This document shows, piece after piece, positions 41,250 to 52,211 of a stretch of 64,000 bases of DNA. Within the stretch, counting starts at the first letter, position 1; each line of letters begins with the position of its first letter. The position numbers and the translations under genes are program-made. The notes under the pieces are model-generated. The model was given only the letters and a program-made list of their open reading frames with translations, did not search any database and was not told the origin of the DNA. The stretch is from contig NC_009407.2 in the NCBI RefSeq assembly GCF_000002875.2, forward strand, positions 416,001-480,000, read 5' to 3'. This stretch comes from Leishmania infantum JPCM5 (lineage: Eukaryota; Euglenozoa; Kinetoplastea; Trypanosomatida; Trypanosomatidae).

Positions 41250-42172
41250 CACACCACAAGCCGTAGCGTGAGAACAAGACGCACCACTGCCGACCTCCCC
41301 GCTCGCCCACCCCACCACCCGCCTTTGAAAAAAGCGGCTTTGGAGCAGCGCAGTTCAGTCACGGCTGCAGCGACAAGCTGCCAGAGGCGGCGAGAGACCG
41401 GGCTTCGTGGAGAACGAAAAGCACGCATCCGTGCGCAGCTGCGCTTGCGTGTGTATGTGTGTGTGTGTGTGTTGGGGGGGGTGCGTGTAGGTTGTTGATG
41501 TCGTTTCGCTCGGTCGGTGGTCCTCGTGCCCGCCCCAGGCTCAACTGGCCTCGACTCCCCCAGGGTCGTAAGGCAAAGACAGTAAGTGATGCGGAGAGGA
41601 TGGTCGGTGCGCGTGCGCTATCGATGTATGGAGTGCACACCTGCACGTGTTCGAGGAGGCACAGTGCACGTAAGCGGCATAAACGGGAAAAAGAAAGAGG
41701 AAGTGCTGTGCAACAGATAAAAGCAGCTCCACGCACAGAGAGCGACACAGCGCACCAGAGCCCATGGCGAAGGAAGTAAAACGCACAATGTGGTGAGCCC
41801 ATGCACATGGCAAGCGTCCTGTCCACTCGCTAGCGTTGCCCCGCGTCCCACGGATGGATTGGCTGCGATGAAAAGGGGTCACCCACAGCACCGAGCGAAG
41901 TCAGTGTCGACCAAAGAAAAAAATGTTTGTCGGTCAAAACACAGATGCACGCACGCACGCGCGCGCACATCTTTCGCTCCTTCACGGCTGACCCCATCTC
42001 GAGAGAGGAGAGAAGGGGGGCTTGAAGGAGTCTATGTAATGCAGCTTCATTTCTTCACCGTACAAAACCGAGCGTGTGAACGCATACTGCTCCCCAGCCA
42101 TCCACACCTTTCGGGCCGCACACACATCGCCACGCACAAGATAGACACACATGCATACGCATACCCACGACT
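41250..42172. other. Spacer between small membrane protein gene and SNF2 pseudogene
   Basis: No gene seen. It carries a TG-rich run near 41453-41480 and a purine run near 41685-41703 (pyrimidine tract on the transcript) that may have been the splice signal of the SNF2 gene. Confidence 0.5.
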
Positions 42173-42646
42173 TCAGCAAAGACTCTTGAGCAGCTCACTC
42201 AACTTTGCTGCCTCCTCTCGTTGGCGCCGCACTTCCGCCTCGTCCGCGACGGCGTGCAGCTTGCCGATGATCTCTCGCTTCACGCGCATGAGCTGGTACG
42301 CCGGCAACTCTTTGGACGTGTCGCACTCCATCAAGTTGAGCACCTCGCGTGCGTTCTCCTTCATTGTGCGCTCCTTCGCCCCGACTGCCGGCGGCAGCAG
42401 GACACCGCAGACAACGCTGAAGTACACCGTGACTCCGAGAATCACGCCGATCATCGAGTTCGCCACGATGCTGTTCCGCTCCAGAAAGCGATCCAGCTGT
42501 ACCTTACGCCGGTAGTACCGGTGATGACGGCGCAGTATGGGATCTAGAAGGTACCAGAAAGTGTAGGTGGCCCACTTCAGGGTGGCGGTGGTTTGGTGGC
42601 CAATGTCCGGGATGCGGGACCTCAGCGGCACGGATGAGCAGAACAT
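42173..42646 (-). CDS. Small single-pass membrane protein, hypothetical
   Basis: The product has 157 residues from the ATG at 42646 (MFCSSVPLRSR). The open frame continues upstream to 42835 but is built from a CA microsatellite, and a pyrimidine tract lies at 42781-42812. The N-terminal half is rich in aromatic and basic residues (WYLLDPILRRHHRYYRRK). One transmembrane helix follows at about residues 70-95 (SMIGVILGVTVYFSVVCG). The C-terminal ~60 residues are helical and charged, ending LSELLKSLC. The layout fits a mitochondrial inner-membrane or ER protein. No family is recognised. It is intact and tightly bounded, so probably real. Confidence 0.7.
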   Translation of the reverse strand: MFCSSVPLRSRIPDIGHQTTATLKWATYTFWYLLDPILRRHHRYYRRKVQLDRFLERNSIVANSMIGVILGVTVYFSVVCGVLLPPAVGAKERTMKENAREVLNLMECDTSKELPAYQLMRVKREIIGKLHAVADEAEVRRQREEAAKLSELLKSLC

Positions 42647-43449
42647 TTTTGCTGTACTCTCCTGGTTGTACTTCCAAGCACTCAAGCGCACCAAATCGCA
42701 TGCACCGACAGCTATGTGTGTGTGTGTGTGTGTGTGTGCGCGCCTGGGTAGCTTGTGGATAGGCGCGGAGTTCCAGCCACGGAGGTGAAAAGGTAGAGAG
42801 AAAGAGAGGGGCCGGCGCGCTCCGCACCAAAGCAAAGCCGCCGCAACTGTTGTTGCGGTTTTCGGTGTCTCTCTGCGTGTGGATGTGAGCTAGAGGACGC
42901 CGCTAAAGCACCCCTTCGTCGCAACTTCGGTTCGAGGTGGTGGTGTTTTGTGGTGTGACGGCGCGAGCCTTGCTCGGGCTTAGCTGGTTCTCTCGTCGTG
43001 CGCGCAGCCGTAGCAGTCACGCTGCGTGCGAAGACGTGAGATGGCGGACCGTGGCGATGACGGTGATGGGCATGGCGAGCATAAAGTAATAAGCAAGCGA
43101 AGAACCGAAGAATATGAGAAGTAGGAGGAGAGAGAGGCAACAGCAGACAGCGTTGCAAGTGGGATGGGCGTGGACGCGCGACAGCGCATGTATGGTGACC
43201 ATTCGCCATGCAGCGTACTCAAGGGAACGCCAGAGAACCAGGGAGAGAGCCGCTACCTTCATGACTCAGTCCACCAATGTATTTTTTTTTTTTGAGAGAG
43301 AACGTGGTATGTAGGTGTGTAGAGGAAAGGAGCTAGGCGACCATACGCCCACGCGCACGCGTAAGCACGCGTAAAGGCCCGCAGAAAGAACACCAGAGCG
43401 CAAGAAACGAAAGAAATCTGTGATCGCACAACGGAGTATCCTTCGCGTC
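42647..43449. other. Spacer between leucyl aminopeptidase and small membrane protein genes
   Basis: No gene seen. It holds a (TG)n run at about 42714-42738, the purine-rich stretch 42781-42812 (transcript pyrimidine tract for the small membrane protein) and a T run near 43280-43291, probably in the aminopeptidase 3' UTR. Confidence 0.55.
42781..42812 (-). promoter_or_regulatory. Pyrimidine tract for trans-splicing (small membrane protein)
   Basis: C/T-rich on the transcript and located inside the longer open frame. It therefore supports the internal ATG at 42646 as the true start. Confidence 0.45.
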
Positions 43450-45147
43450 TTAAGGCTTGTTGTGGCGCAGGAAGTCGACCAGAAGCTGCACGCCGAAGCC
43501 CGTCACACCAGCCGGTTCGTAGCCCTTGGGCTTGTCGCCGACATCTGCCACGCCGGCGATATCGAGGTGCGCCCACTGCACCTCCGGCTCTACAAAGTTG
43601 GAGAGGAACGCGGCGGCGGTGCAGGAGCCGGCCTGCCGGCCGGGGGCAGCATTGATCAAGTCGGCAATGCCGCCCTTCATCATGTCCTTGTGCTCGTCAC
43701 CGATCGGCATCGGCCACAGCTCCTCCCCGCACTGAGCGCCGGTAGCCATTAGTGAATTTGCCAGTATCGCAGATGGCGAAAACAACCCGGCGCGGCGCGA
43801 GCCGAGACCGACAATAATGGCACCCGTGAGCGTGGCAAGGTCAATGATGCGGGTAGGCTTCTTATCGAGCGGTGCGTACTTCTGCACGTACGTGAGCACA
43901 TCTGCCAGTACCAGGCGACCCTCAGCGTCAGTGTTGAGCACCTCCACCGTGAGCCCCTTGAGGCTAGTAATGATGGAGGAGGGGTGATAACTTTCGGGGC
44001 CGATGGCGTTCTCCACGAGTCCGACCGCGGCCACAACGTTGATAGGCAGCTGCAGTTTCGCGATCGCCTTGAGAGTGCAGAACGCGGTGGCCGCCCCCAT
44101 CATGTCGCTGTGCATCGTCTCCATCGAGTTATAGGGCTTGATGTTCAGGCCGCCGCAGTCGAAGGTCACGCCCTTGCCCACGATGGCCGTCGTCGCGCTC
44201 GAGCGGGGATTGCCGATGTACTCAAGCACCATCAGGTACGGCTCATAGCGGGAGCCGCGGCCGACGTTGTACATGAGGTGCAAGCCCGCCCCCTCGAGCT
44301 GCTGTCCGCGAAGCACCTTGCGCACCTTAATACCCTCCGGTATCATGTATTTCTTCGCCCACTCCGCATAGAACTCCGGCACACCTTCGTCCTCGCGCAG
44401 GTTGCCGAGGTTCCGGGCGTCGTTGACGCAGTGCCCGATCACCTCCCCCGCGCGCACCGCCTGTGCATTGCTCGACGCCACGACAAGCTCCATCGGCGGC
44501 TGTGGAGCGGCGGGTGGCTTAGCCCGCGACTCCGCCCGCCTCGCGCGGGTGCTGCCCGTCTTTGCAGGATCCTTGGAGGCGAGGGTGCCCGATTTCAGGC
44601 GGTCGTACTGGTAAGCCCCCGTCACCGCAAAGATGGCGGTTTTCTCCACCATCTCGTGGCCCTTCAGACGCTGCGGCGGGTGGTACGGGTCCGTCATGGT
44701 AAAGACATCTTGCTTCGGCGGGTGTAGCGACACCCACGCGGCGTTGCACATCTTGGCTTTGCGCACGGCGGCCGTGACCGCGAGGCGGTAATCCCGCACC
44801 GTGGAGTGGGCCCCCATGCCCGCCACGAGCTCGGCAGGCTTTTCCGCTATGCGCCTGGCCCCGGCTGCTTTTCGGCCACTCTTCGTCAGAGCGCTCTCCG
44901 CTGTGGCCGGATCCTGTGCGGTCGCCCAGAGGGTCTGGAAGTCGACCTCCCCTGCCTTGCCGGTAAAGCCTGGCGGAATAGGGGCGCTAGCATCACCGGC
45001 CGCCGCTGCACACTCAGCGGTGGTGAGAAAGTGCACATGAACGCCACGGCTCTTGGCGAGCTTGCCCCTGTTCGCTGTCAGCTTCGCCGCGGGGCCCACC
45101 GACAGCGACCGTGGGAGTGGGCCGCGAGACAGCACGCGGCGCAGCAT
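43450..45147 (-). CDS. LAP: Leucyl aminopeptidase, M17 metalloexopeptidase
   Basis: The product has 565 residues from the ATG at 45147, the length I remember for the Leishmania enzyme. The open frame upstream to 45261 crosses a CA repeat and is not used. The two-metal M17 centre is complete: Lys325 and Asp330 in GKGVTFDCGG, catalytic Lys337 (LNIKP), Asp348 (MHSDMMG), and Asp407, Glu409 and Arg411 in the signature NTDAEGRL. The spacing equals that of bovine lens LAP. It removes N-terminal Leu and similar residues from peptides, feeding amino-acid supply; the family forms cytosolic hexamers. The N-terminus (MLRRVLSRGPLPRSLS) is basic and could also direct some protein to mitochondria. Identification is firm. 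Confidence 0.97.
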   Translation of the reverse strand: MLRRVLSRGPLPRSLSVGPAAKLTANRGKLAKSRGVHVHFLTTAECAAAAGDASAPIPPGFTGKAGEVDFQTLWATAQDPATAESALTKSGRKAAGARRIAEKPAELVAGMGAHSTVRDYRLAVTAAVRKAKMCNAAWVSLHPPKQDVFTMTDPYHPPQRLKGHEMVEKTAIFAVTGAYQYDRLKSGTLASKDPAKTGSTRARRAESRAKPPAAPQPPMELVVASSNAQAVRAGEVIGHCVNDARNLGNLREDEGVPEFYAEWAKKYMIPEGIKVRKVLRGQQLEGAGLHLMYNVGRGSRYEPYLMVLEYIGNPRSSATTAIVGKGVTFDCGGLNIKPYNSMETMHSDMMGAATAFCTLKAIAKLQLPINVVAAVGLVENAIGPESYHPSSIITSLKGLTVEVLNTDAEGRLVLADVLTYVQKYAPLDKKPTRIIDLATLTGAIIVGLGSRRAGLFSPSAILANSLMATGAQCGEELWPMPIGDEHKDMMKGGIADLINAAPGRQAGSCTAAAFLSNFVEPEVQWAHLDIAGVADVGDKPKGYEPAGVTGFGVQLLVDFLRHNKP

Positions 45148-46651
45148 GGCTGCAGGTGTGCGCACAGAATACGCTGGGAATCCGAATCGGCAGCTGAGGC
45201 GAGCAGGGGAGGCGTAAAACCTCCACGTGAACACGAAGCGAAGGCACACACACACACGCACACTTACAACAAAATCAATATTATCAACGCTGTATTCGTC
45301 TCACGCGGCACCAGAAGCCAGAGCAAAGGAAGACAGAGAGGGGTGGGAAGGAAGGGGGAGATGGAGAGTGTAGGACTGCTGCGTATGCGCGTGTGGGGAT
45401 AGAGGGAGAGAGAAGGGAAGGTAAGGAAAAGGAAGGGAGTAGGGGGGAGGAGAGGAGAGGCAACTGCGCGGATGTGGATGAGACGGAGACGACAATCGCA
45501 GCAGGTGGGGAAGAGGGAGGAGGACTGGGAGGTATGCGTCAATGAGTCTGTGAATGAGCACCGTAACTCTCTCTCTATGGAAATGCAGAGGTGTGCAGTG
45601 TTACGAAAAGAAAAAATGAAGGAGGTTCAGCCACAGACGTTCGTTTTTGCCTTCGTTGCTTTCGCCGTCTGCGGCTCCGCTAGCCTTGTCTATGTGAGGA
45701 AAGTGATGAGGAATGCAGGTGTCTGTGTGTGTGTGTGTGTGTTTGTGCAGACAGGTTGCTTGTCTGAATACGCACGTGTCCTTTCAAGCGAAGAGCGAGC
45801 GGCTCTGAGTGAGAAATGGGCACGTGGAAAGCCACAGGGGGCGTTGGCCGAAGCAGCGTCGAGTGCTACGTGCGGTCGCCTTCCCTTGGCGTCTCCGGCT
45901 GTGTTTGCGAGTCTCTCTGACGTATACTCTGTGGATTCGATGGGAGGAGGAGGAGGGAATCCGTCACGAGATCGGGACAATGAAAGAAGAAGACAGCGAA
46001 GTTGAGAGCGGGGTGAGAGGACGGGCCTCTCCTTCTTCGATGGAAGCGCTTGTCGCTGCAGTCCTGGTCGTTGTTCAAGAACGCGTGTGTGTGCAATGAG
46101 TACCCGCATGCATATACATATATACATGAATATATGCATATATTTATGTGTGTGTTTAGGCTTGTGTGCGCGCGTTGGTTTCGATTGCCGTGTGTCCATA
46201 AACGAAAAAACTGCAGCAACGATATAGATATCTATCTATAGATTTAGATTGAGAGCACACAATAAAATGAGAGATGGCCAAGAAACGCACAGGCACGCAC
46301 ATATATATACTTCGCTTCGCTTGAGTGTCGGTGTTCGAGCCAGATACGCATGCGCGCAACCCAAGGTCCGAAGAAAAAAAAAAAAGAGTCGGGAACCAGA
46401 GACACGCAAAGGAAAAAGACAACAACACACCGGGATCCTTACAGCATGGCCTTCTCGCTACACATATGTGGGTGTGGATCGCGTGCGCCTCACAAAGCAG
46501 GCGGTTGCCGTCCGGGCAAAACAGAGAAGCAACGCACTCCGAATGGCATTGTCCTTTCCACCACCTCCTCCTCCAGCACACAAACACGCATGCTCGCAGG
46601 CGCAGCCGCAAAAACGGCACGGAGACGCCATTAAGGGGGATCGCAATCTGG
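45148..46651. other. Spacer between CHB_HEX-like membrane protein and aminopeptidase genes
   Basis: No convincing gene. It holds a long purine block at 45331-45460 (transcript pyrimidine tract), a (TG)n run at about 45721-45742, and AT-rich steps near 46110-46150 and 46220-46250. Confidence 0.55.
45331..45460 (-). promoter_or_regulatory. Extended pyrimidine tract for trans-splicing (aminopeptidase)
   Basis: The plus strand is nearly all G/A for 130 bases, giving the strongest C/T tract in the window on the transcript. The first AGs after it in transcription order are near 45301 and 45291, about 145-155 bases before the ATG at 45147. This is a plausible spliced-leader acceptor and excludes the longer frame. 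Confidence 0.5.
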
Positions 46652-48727
46652 TCAGCTGCTGTTGAAGTAGAACCCGCGATGAAAGACCCCGCCGTAGCGG
46701 TAGCCCAGTAATCTCCCACTACCCAAGCAGCTACCTCCCTGCGCGCCTCTGTCGCCGTACAAGGCTCCGTCGCTGCCCTCGAAAATTGGCAGGAAGACAC
46801 GCGCCGTCACGTAGACCTGCTGCGTCTCCATGAGCGTCACGTGAATGTGCTTGCCAGGTTGATATATGTAGGTGTGCGCACCGTCCCGATCGCCGACAAT
46901 CGGGCTCGCATGGTCGTCTCCCTTGCCCCCGCGACTGCGCCCCTTGTCACCGTCGTGTTTAACGCAGCCGACGCCGTCGCCCGTCGGAACAGCGCACGCC
47001 GGCGGGCTCACGTCGAACAACGCTGGCTCGGTGTCGTTTAGTGTGTAGGCGATGCGGCCGTTGGCTGGCGGGTCGTCAAAGATCAGCTTCATCTCGCCGC
47101 ACGACACACAAATCACCGGCGGCGGAAGCAGCTGCTCAGGACGGATGTTGTAATGCTCAATCCGTCGGCGACTGAGCTTGCCGCGCTCAGTGGCCGCTCG
47201 GCTGCAGTCGTAGATGGCTGGTACGCTGCGCACGCGATCTTCTGCGGCAGCTTCGGCGCGGCCATTGAACCCCTCCGCAGCAGCAGCGCTGCTCATGACT
47301 GTCCACGCGTGAACAGTGGCGACGTTGTCCGTCAGCGCGACAGGATTTCCGTCGTAAAGCTGCGCGCGCTGTCGACTAAACTTCACCTTGCGCCGCGCCT
47401 CGTCGACGAAGACGAGCTCGTAGAGCGTCTGCGTCTGTGGCGGGTTGTCCGATTCGTCAAAGTACAGCGTGGCGCTGGTAGCGCGTAGCCGCATGGACGG
47501 CGTCGGCACCCGTGGGTCAAAGTACGAGAGCCCAGCAGGCCGCACCAGCAGCACGGCGCGGGAGATGACGCTCGCCCTGCCACTGACCGGTCTCGAGCAT
47601 GCCGAGATGGCAGCGGAGCAATCGCCAAGCGCCGCTGCGGCAGCATGCACGGCGATGGCCTGCACAATCACCTGACGGCGCTGCGAGGGAAGCACCGACG
47701 GTGGCGGCAGACTCAGCCTAAACGGGGCCGTGTAGATCAGCGTGGGGTAGCTACCGTCAAGGCTGTACCGCAGCTGATCGGGCGACGTGCTCAGCTCGTG
47801 CGGTGTGATGACGATTTCTGTGGACGTGGTCACCTCTCCCTCGCTGGGGGAGATGACCGGTGGCAGCGGCACGTCACCGGCGGCGTCCGCTGAGGGCTCC
47901 ACCGTAGCGGAAGGGGCTTGCATATGCGCAGGCGGACTCACGTGCGCAGTCTGTTGAAGCTCATCCCCGTTTGCCTGTGCCCGCTCCGCCTGTCGCCGTG
48001 CAATGTCGATATCAATCGAGCTTGTGTTGTTGTTTGCTGAGCTGCCCTCCGCGTACGTGAGCAGGGGCGGATTCGCCGGCGGTAGTGGCGGCGTCAGCCC
48101 ACTTGATGGGGCCACCCCAGTCACCACGTAAACAAACTTGTGCACGGCGCCGACTACCTTATCAACGGGGCGCACCGTGTGCGCCTGGATCATGTACAAG
48201 CCTGGTACACGAAACTCCAGCGGTGCCGTGTAGAGAAGAAAGTCGTCGTGGTAGTAGCCGTCGTTGCCCAGGATTTGGGAACTGCTGTGGTCAGACGGCA
48301 AACTGTCGCGCAGCCGATCGACGGTTAGGAGAATGTCGCAGGCATCCGTGTACACCTGCGCGGCACGGACGCGCAAGTAAACGACTAGAGGCGTAGGGAA
48401 GCTAGAGGCGCTAGCGGGCGACGGTATCGCCTCCAGCTCCTCCCCAGCGTAACGCTGAAAGCCGCGGTAAAACGCCGCCGCGGCGCTGCCGTGCAGAGCA
48501 TCTGGATTCAAAACAGAGCTCGCACCCTCGGTGCCCCACGCATCATTATTCGCGTATCGCTGCTGACCATCAGTAAAAGACTTGAGATAGAGGCGGCGCC
48601 TCAGTCGCGCGGCGCGCCGCCGACGCTGACAGAGAAACAAGAAGATGGTGAGGGAGACGGCCACGACCAGCAGCACGGCACATGATACCCAGATGGCGAT
48701 CGCGATGCTCTTGTGCTCCACAGTCAT
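46652..48727 (-). CDS. Single-pass membrane protein with two chitobiase C-terminal-like (CHB_HEX_C) modules
   Basis: The product has 691 residues from the ATG at 48727 (MTVEHKSIAI). A transmembrane helix at about residues 8-33 (IWVSCAVLLVVAVSLTIFLF) is followed by an Arg-rich stop-transfer (RRRRAARLRRR), which places the long C-terminal part in the cytosol by the positive-inside rule. Two segments match the beta-sandwich module found at the C-terminus of chitobiases: near residue 320 (LRYSLDGSYPTLIYTAPF) and near residue 557 (GRIAYTLNDTEPAL). A further beta-rich part lies near residues 110-200. These modules bind or scaffold rather than catalyse, and no glycosidase domain is present. Function is unknown. 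Confidence 0.8.
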   Translation of the reverse strand: MTVEHKSIAIAIWVSCAVLLVVAVSLTIFLFLCQRRRRAARLRRRLYLKSFTDGQQRYANNDAWGTEGASSVLNPDALHGSAAAAFYRGFQRYAGEELEAIPSPASASSFPTPLVVYLRVRAAQVYTDACDILLTVDRLRDSLPSDHSSSQILGNDGYYHDDFLLYTAPLEFRVPGLYMIQAHTVRPVDKVVGAVHKFVYVVTGVAPSSGLTPPLPPANPPLLTYAEGSSANNNTSSIDIDIARRQAERAQANGDELQQTAHVSPPAHMQAPSATVEPSADAAGDVPLPPVISPSEGEVTTSTEIVITPHELSTSPDQLRYSLDGSYPTLIYTAPFRLSLPPPSVLPSQRRQVIVQAIAVHAAAAALGDCSAAISACSRPVSGRASVISRAVLLVRPAGLSYFDPRVPTPSMRLRATSATLYFDESDNPPQTQTLYELVFVDEARRKVKFSRQRAQLYDGNPVALTDNVATVHAWTVMSSAAAAEGFNGRAEAAAEDRVRSVPAIYDCSRAATERGKLSRRRIEHYNIRPEQLLPPPVICVSCGEMKLIFDDPPANGRIAYTLNDTEPALFDVSPPACAVPTGDGVGCVKHDGDKGRSRGGKGDDHASPIVGDRDGAHTYIYQPGKHIHVTLMETQQVYVTARVFLPIFEGSDGALYGDRGAQGGSCLGSGRLLGYRYGGVFHRGFYFNSS

Positions 48728-51044
48728 TCTCGACAAGCGCCCTGGTCTTCGTGTGTTTCTGCCTACTGTAATGTGTGGCGCTGCGGTGCTGGAATACGGT
48801 GGAGCAGCCCACACGTTCGCGTGAAGCAGATGGCGGTGCGCGGGTCAAGGTGAAATCACTGTGCGTATGCGGCCCCGAGTGCTGCCTTCGAGTGGCCGTG
48901 AGCCTTTTGCTGCGATGCCCCTCTCTGCGCACTTTGTCGATCGCTCAGCTGCGCCGCTCACGCTCTACATCAGGGCTGATCTACTCACGCACACGGATGC
49001 AGGCACACCCGGCAAGACTGCAGTGAAGTGTGCGTGTGTGTATCTGTGTATCTGTGTCGATCGAGTGCGAGGTGCCGCGGCTCGCTGCACTGCTTTAGGA
49101 TCGCCACCGCAGCGCCTCTTCTCCTCCACGAACCTTCCCTTCTTGACTGCTTGCTCAACTCAAGGTCGGAATGTTCAAAAAGGGTGTCGGCGCTGGAGAG
49201 GACGGAGAGACGCTGGGGAAGGAGCGGTGGGGCACAGGTGATGGCGCGAAGATCTATGAGAAAGCAGGTGTATGTGTATGTATATGTATGTGTATGTGTA
49301 CAGTGGTACGCGCTGTACCTCCTTCCCGGCTCCACTCTCTCTCTTCGTCCTCGTTGGCAAGCAGCAACCTCTTGTACGACGGTCGAGAAACAACAGCAGA
49401 ACGGCTACCGCAAAGGAGGCCACGAGGGTAGAAGCAGCAGTCGCTCAGTCATCCACCACACACGACGTGCGAAAAGGAGACCTGGCGCACGCGCACACAC
49501 ACGAACCAAAAACGGTACAGAAATCAAAAAGCCTACACTGACTCACACGTTCGATTGGCACGAGCTGCTTTGCATGTGTGTGTGTGTGTGTGCGCGCGCG
49601 TCTGTGCGTCTATCTGTGCCTGTATGGCCGCGTGAGGACGTCGTTAACGCGGATGTCACCGCAAAGAGCAGAAACAACGACGAGGAGAGAAGTGACAAGA
49701 CGCGGGCGCCGAAGCCACACGTGCCTGTGTGTTTCGTCTCTCGTATTGCTGTGCCCCTTCGCTTCCCGTGCCTTCGTTTCTTCTGTTCGCGTGTGCTCCT
49801 CACGTCAGCAGATCCGTTGCGGGCGAATAATGTATCCGAATGCCACGTGCTGCGCAGTAACGGCGCACGCACGCACAGAGAGAGAGCGACAGAGACACCA
49901 CAACTCCACGTGCCCACCCTGCCTCTCCCCCGCCGCCCGTGGACGAGAATGCGCACAAACTGAAGCGGATAGGGAGAAAATCGCGCGTTGTACAGGCAGT
50001 AGCCGCAGGCACAGGAAGGGCCCCGCGCACCCTGGGAGTTGCGGCGCCTAGAAATGTATGTGTTCCTGTGGGTGGGTGGCAGCCGAGGAGGCGTTGCCTT
50101 TGTGCTGTATGCGCGCGTGTGCTTTACACTTACGGCAGAGATAGGGGGAGGGGACTACGGTACCGAGCTTGCAGCTATCACAGAGTGGAAGGTAAAGAGA
50201 TAAAGGACAGGAAGGAAAACAAAATGGCATGTGGAGGGTCAGGAGCAGGGGGACGCACACGCGCGCGCACAAGCACGTTTTCGGGCAACGCGGCGTTTGA
50301 TGAGCAGGGTGGAGGGAAGAGGGCGTCAGTATTGAGCACTGAAAAAAAGGCGATGGCGCCTCACCGGCCTGCTGAGGGTTCAGTCACTGCACCTCTCTTG
50401 CCGTACCCGACGATGTTCCCCCGTCTGGGAGGGTATCGGAAAGGAGAAGCAACGAAACAGATCTAGAGCATGTGCAAGTGTGTGCGTTTTACGGTAACAT
50501 TCGGATTCACCAGGGCGCATCGGCACGGTCTCGGCCCACGGGACCATCAACAGGGCGCGGCTGCCGCTTCCTGGTGCAGATTTCACAACGGCACTTTCAC
50601 TTCCGTTCCCTAGGCTATAGTTGCATTCTCTTCGTTTTCGCTGCGGTTCTAGTGGGGAGGAGGCTGAGCCGCCGTCGGTTTTTGAGCGCTGACCATAATT
50701 CTCTCACGTGTGCGTATGTCTGCGGGTGGATGTGCGCTCGCCTAGCCGTTTGTGTGTGTGTGTGTGTGGGGAGGGAGGAGGGAGTGTGAGCGAGATGTAA
50801 AGGCTCGAACACAAACGCGAATGTACACGTGCACACATAGTGCATCCACCGCATCAAGAAGCACATGATAGAACATCACAGCCACAAAACAAGCAAAAAT
50901 AAAGAGGGAACCGAACAACGCGTTTCTCGGCTTTGCTGCAGCGCATGCGGGCATGGGAGTTCGGGCAAGAGGGCCAGCTCCAAACGGCCAGCGCGCGCAA
51001 CGAACTGGCGTCCAACCACGCATGGTGCGCTGATGACGCGACTC
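48728..51044. other. Spacer between TerB-like and CHB_HEX-like genes
   Basis: No gene seen in 2.3 kb. The plus-strand frame at 49028-49963 is a product of TG, CA and Arg/Thr-rich low complexity. (TG)n runs lie near 49577-49590 and 50749-50768. Confidence 0.55.
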
Positions 51045-52211
51045 TCAGACGCCAGCGTACCGCTTGCTTGACCGATGCGCTCGTGCGCGTCGCAGCAGCG
51101 TCTTCGCCGCCTCCACTCGCATGGCCTCCTCGGCGGCAAAAGTGTCCGCCTCGTCCTCGGTGTCTTGGCGGTCGCCGCGGTCGCCGGCATCGCGCCTACC
51201 CGCAGCGTCTGCTCCGCTTCGCCCCTGCTCGTGAGACATCGAGTTCGCCGCGCTGCCAAGTGTGCTGAACGGTTGCCAGCGCTGCTCATCCCTCTTCGGC
51301 GTCTTGTTCGTGTGTAAGGGCTGGAGAAGCAGCAGGCGCCGCTTGCGAATGGAGATTACCTTTTCCTGCAGCGCCAACTTTTCGATCTGGCTACGCACAG
51401 CAGAGGAAAGGCCGATGTGGCTCGACAACAATGCGACACGCTCCTTCTCCTTGGCACTGTAGAGGCCGTCCGCCACGCACGTGCATACGGCGTCGTAGAT
51501 GAGCACTCGCGCAATGGAAGACGGAAACGCGGTAGCGGAGACGAAGGACATGATCGACTCCACCGCAGCCGCGTCATCCTCCGCCTCTTCGGCGCGACTG
51601 CGCGCAGCAGCAGCAGCAGCGGCGGCGGCGGTCTCAGAGCCGAGGCGAGCCGGTGCATCGGAGCCCTCAAGATCGCAAGCGGCGTCCCCCATCGAATGCC
51701 TATGGCTCCCGTCGCTGCAGTCTTGTAGAGGACGTTGCAGCGCCCTGCACTCGTCGTGCAGCGGTGATGGCGAAGACGCACAATACTCTGCGTAAATGGC
51801 CGCAGCCGTAGAATCATCACTGCTGGCATCGCCGTTGCCGTGTAACATGAGCGCCAGCACGGCCTGGTCCTCCGCCTCCTCATCAACCGTTGAGGACCCG
51901 CCGTTGCCGCTGGCGTAGCGATCCATCGGGATGGCGTCGACAAACTGCAACAGCTCCAGCTTGGTCAAGTTGTCCTGTGACACCTTCGATGGCAGAAGGA
52001 GCTCGACGAGGCCGTGGATATAGCGACCCTCGCGTAGCTTGAGGCCGTTCCCGGTGGCGCACAGTAAAATCGTCTTTACGTAGACGTACGGCATGCTGTA
52101 CAAGCCCACATTGGCACTGTACTTGGAGCCGTAAAGCGTCTCCACTAGAAAAGCGCACCCCACAACCGGCGTGTAACGGCTGCTGCGAGTCATGCGAGAC
52201 AGTTTCAGCAT
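51045..52211 (-). CDS. Hypothetical protein with TerB-like helical segment
   Basis: The product has 388 residues (ATG at 52211; 52193 is also possible). The N-terminal ~95 residues are ordered (YVYVKTILLCATGNGLKLRE). An acidic, Ala-rich linker follows, including a nine-Ala run, at about residues 100-225. Residues ~230-285 contain a helical stretch beginning ARVLIYDAVCTCVADGLYS, then KEKERVALLSSHIGLS. This resembles the Asp-rich helices of TerB/DjlA-type domains, in which the first helix ends in a D-G-x-x-S/x-x-E pattern. The N-terminal helices may be the other half of that fold, split by the linker. The C-terminus is charged and low-complexity. The family call is tentative. Confidence 0.72.
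   Translation of the reverse strand: MLKLSRMTRSSRYTPVVGCAFLVETLYGSKYSANVGLYSMPYVYVKTILLCATGNGLKLREGRYIHGLVELLLPSKVSQDNLTKLELLQFVDAIPMDRYASGNGGSSTVDEEAEDQAVLALMLHGNGDASSDDSTAAAIYAEYCASSPSPLHDECRALQRPLQDCSDGSHRHSMGDAACDLEGSDAPARLGSETAAAAAAAAARSRAEEAEDDAAAVESIMSFVSATAFPSSIARVLIYDAVCTCVADGLYSAKEKERVALLSSHIGLSSAVRSQIEKLALQEKVISIRKRRLLLLQPLHTNKTPKRDEQRWQPFSTLGSAANSMSHEQGRSGADAAGRRDAGDRGDRQDTEDEADTFAAEEAMRVEAAKTLLRRARAHRSSKRYAGV

Noticed and set aside
45472..46005. Plus-strand frame of 177 codons with a hydrophobic segment (TFVFAFVAFAVCGSASLVYV)
   Set aside because: It crosses a (TG)n microsatellite (Val-Cys repeat), lies opposite to the transcription unit and lacks any homology I recognise. Worth a search but not supportable.
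49028..49963. Plus-strand frame of 311 codons
   Set aside because: Cys/Val and Arg/Thr strings from dinucleotide repeats; no ordered domain.
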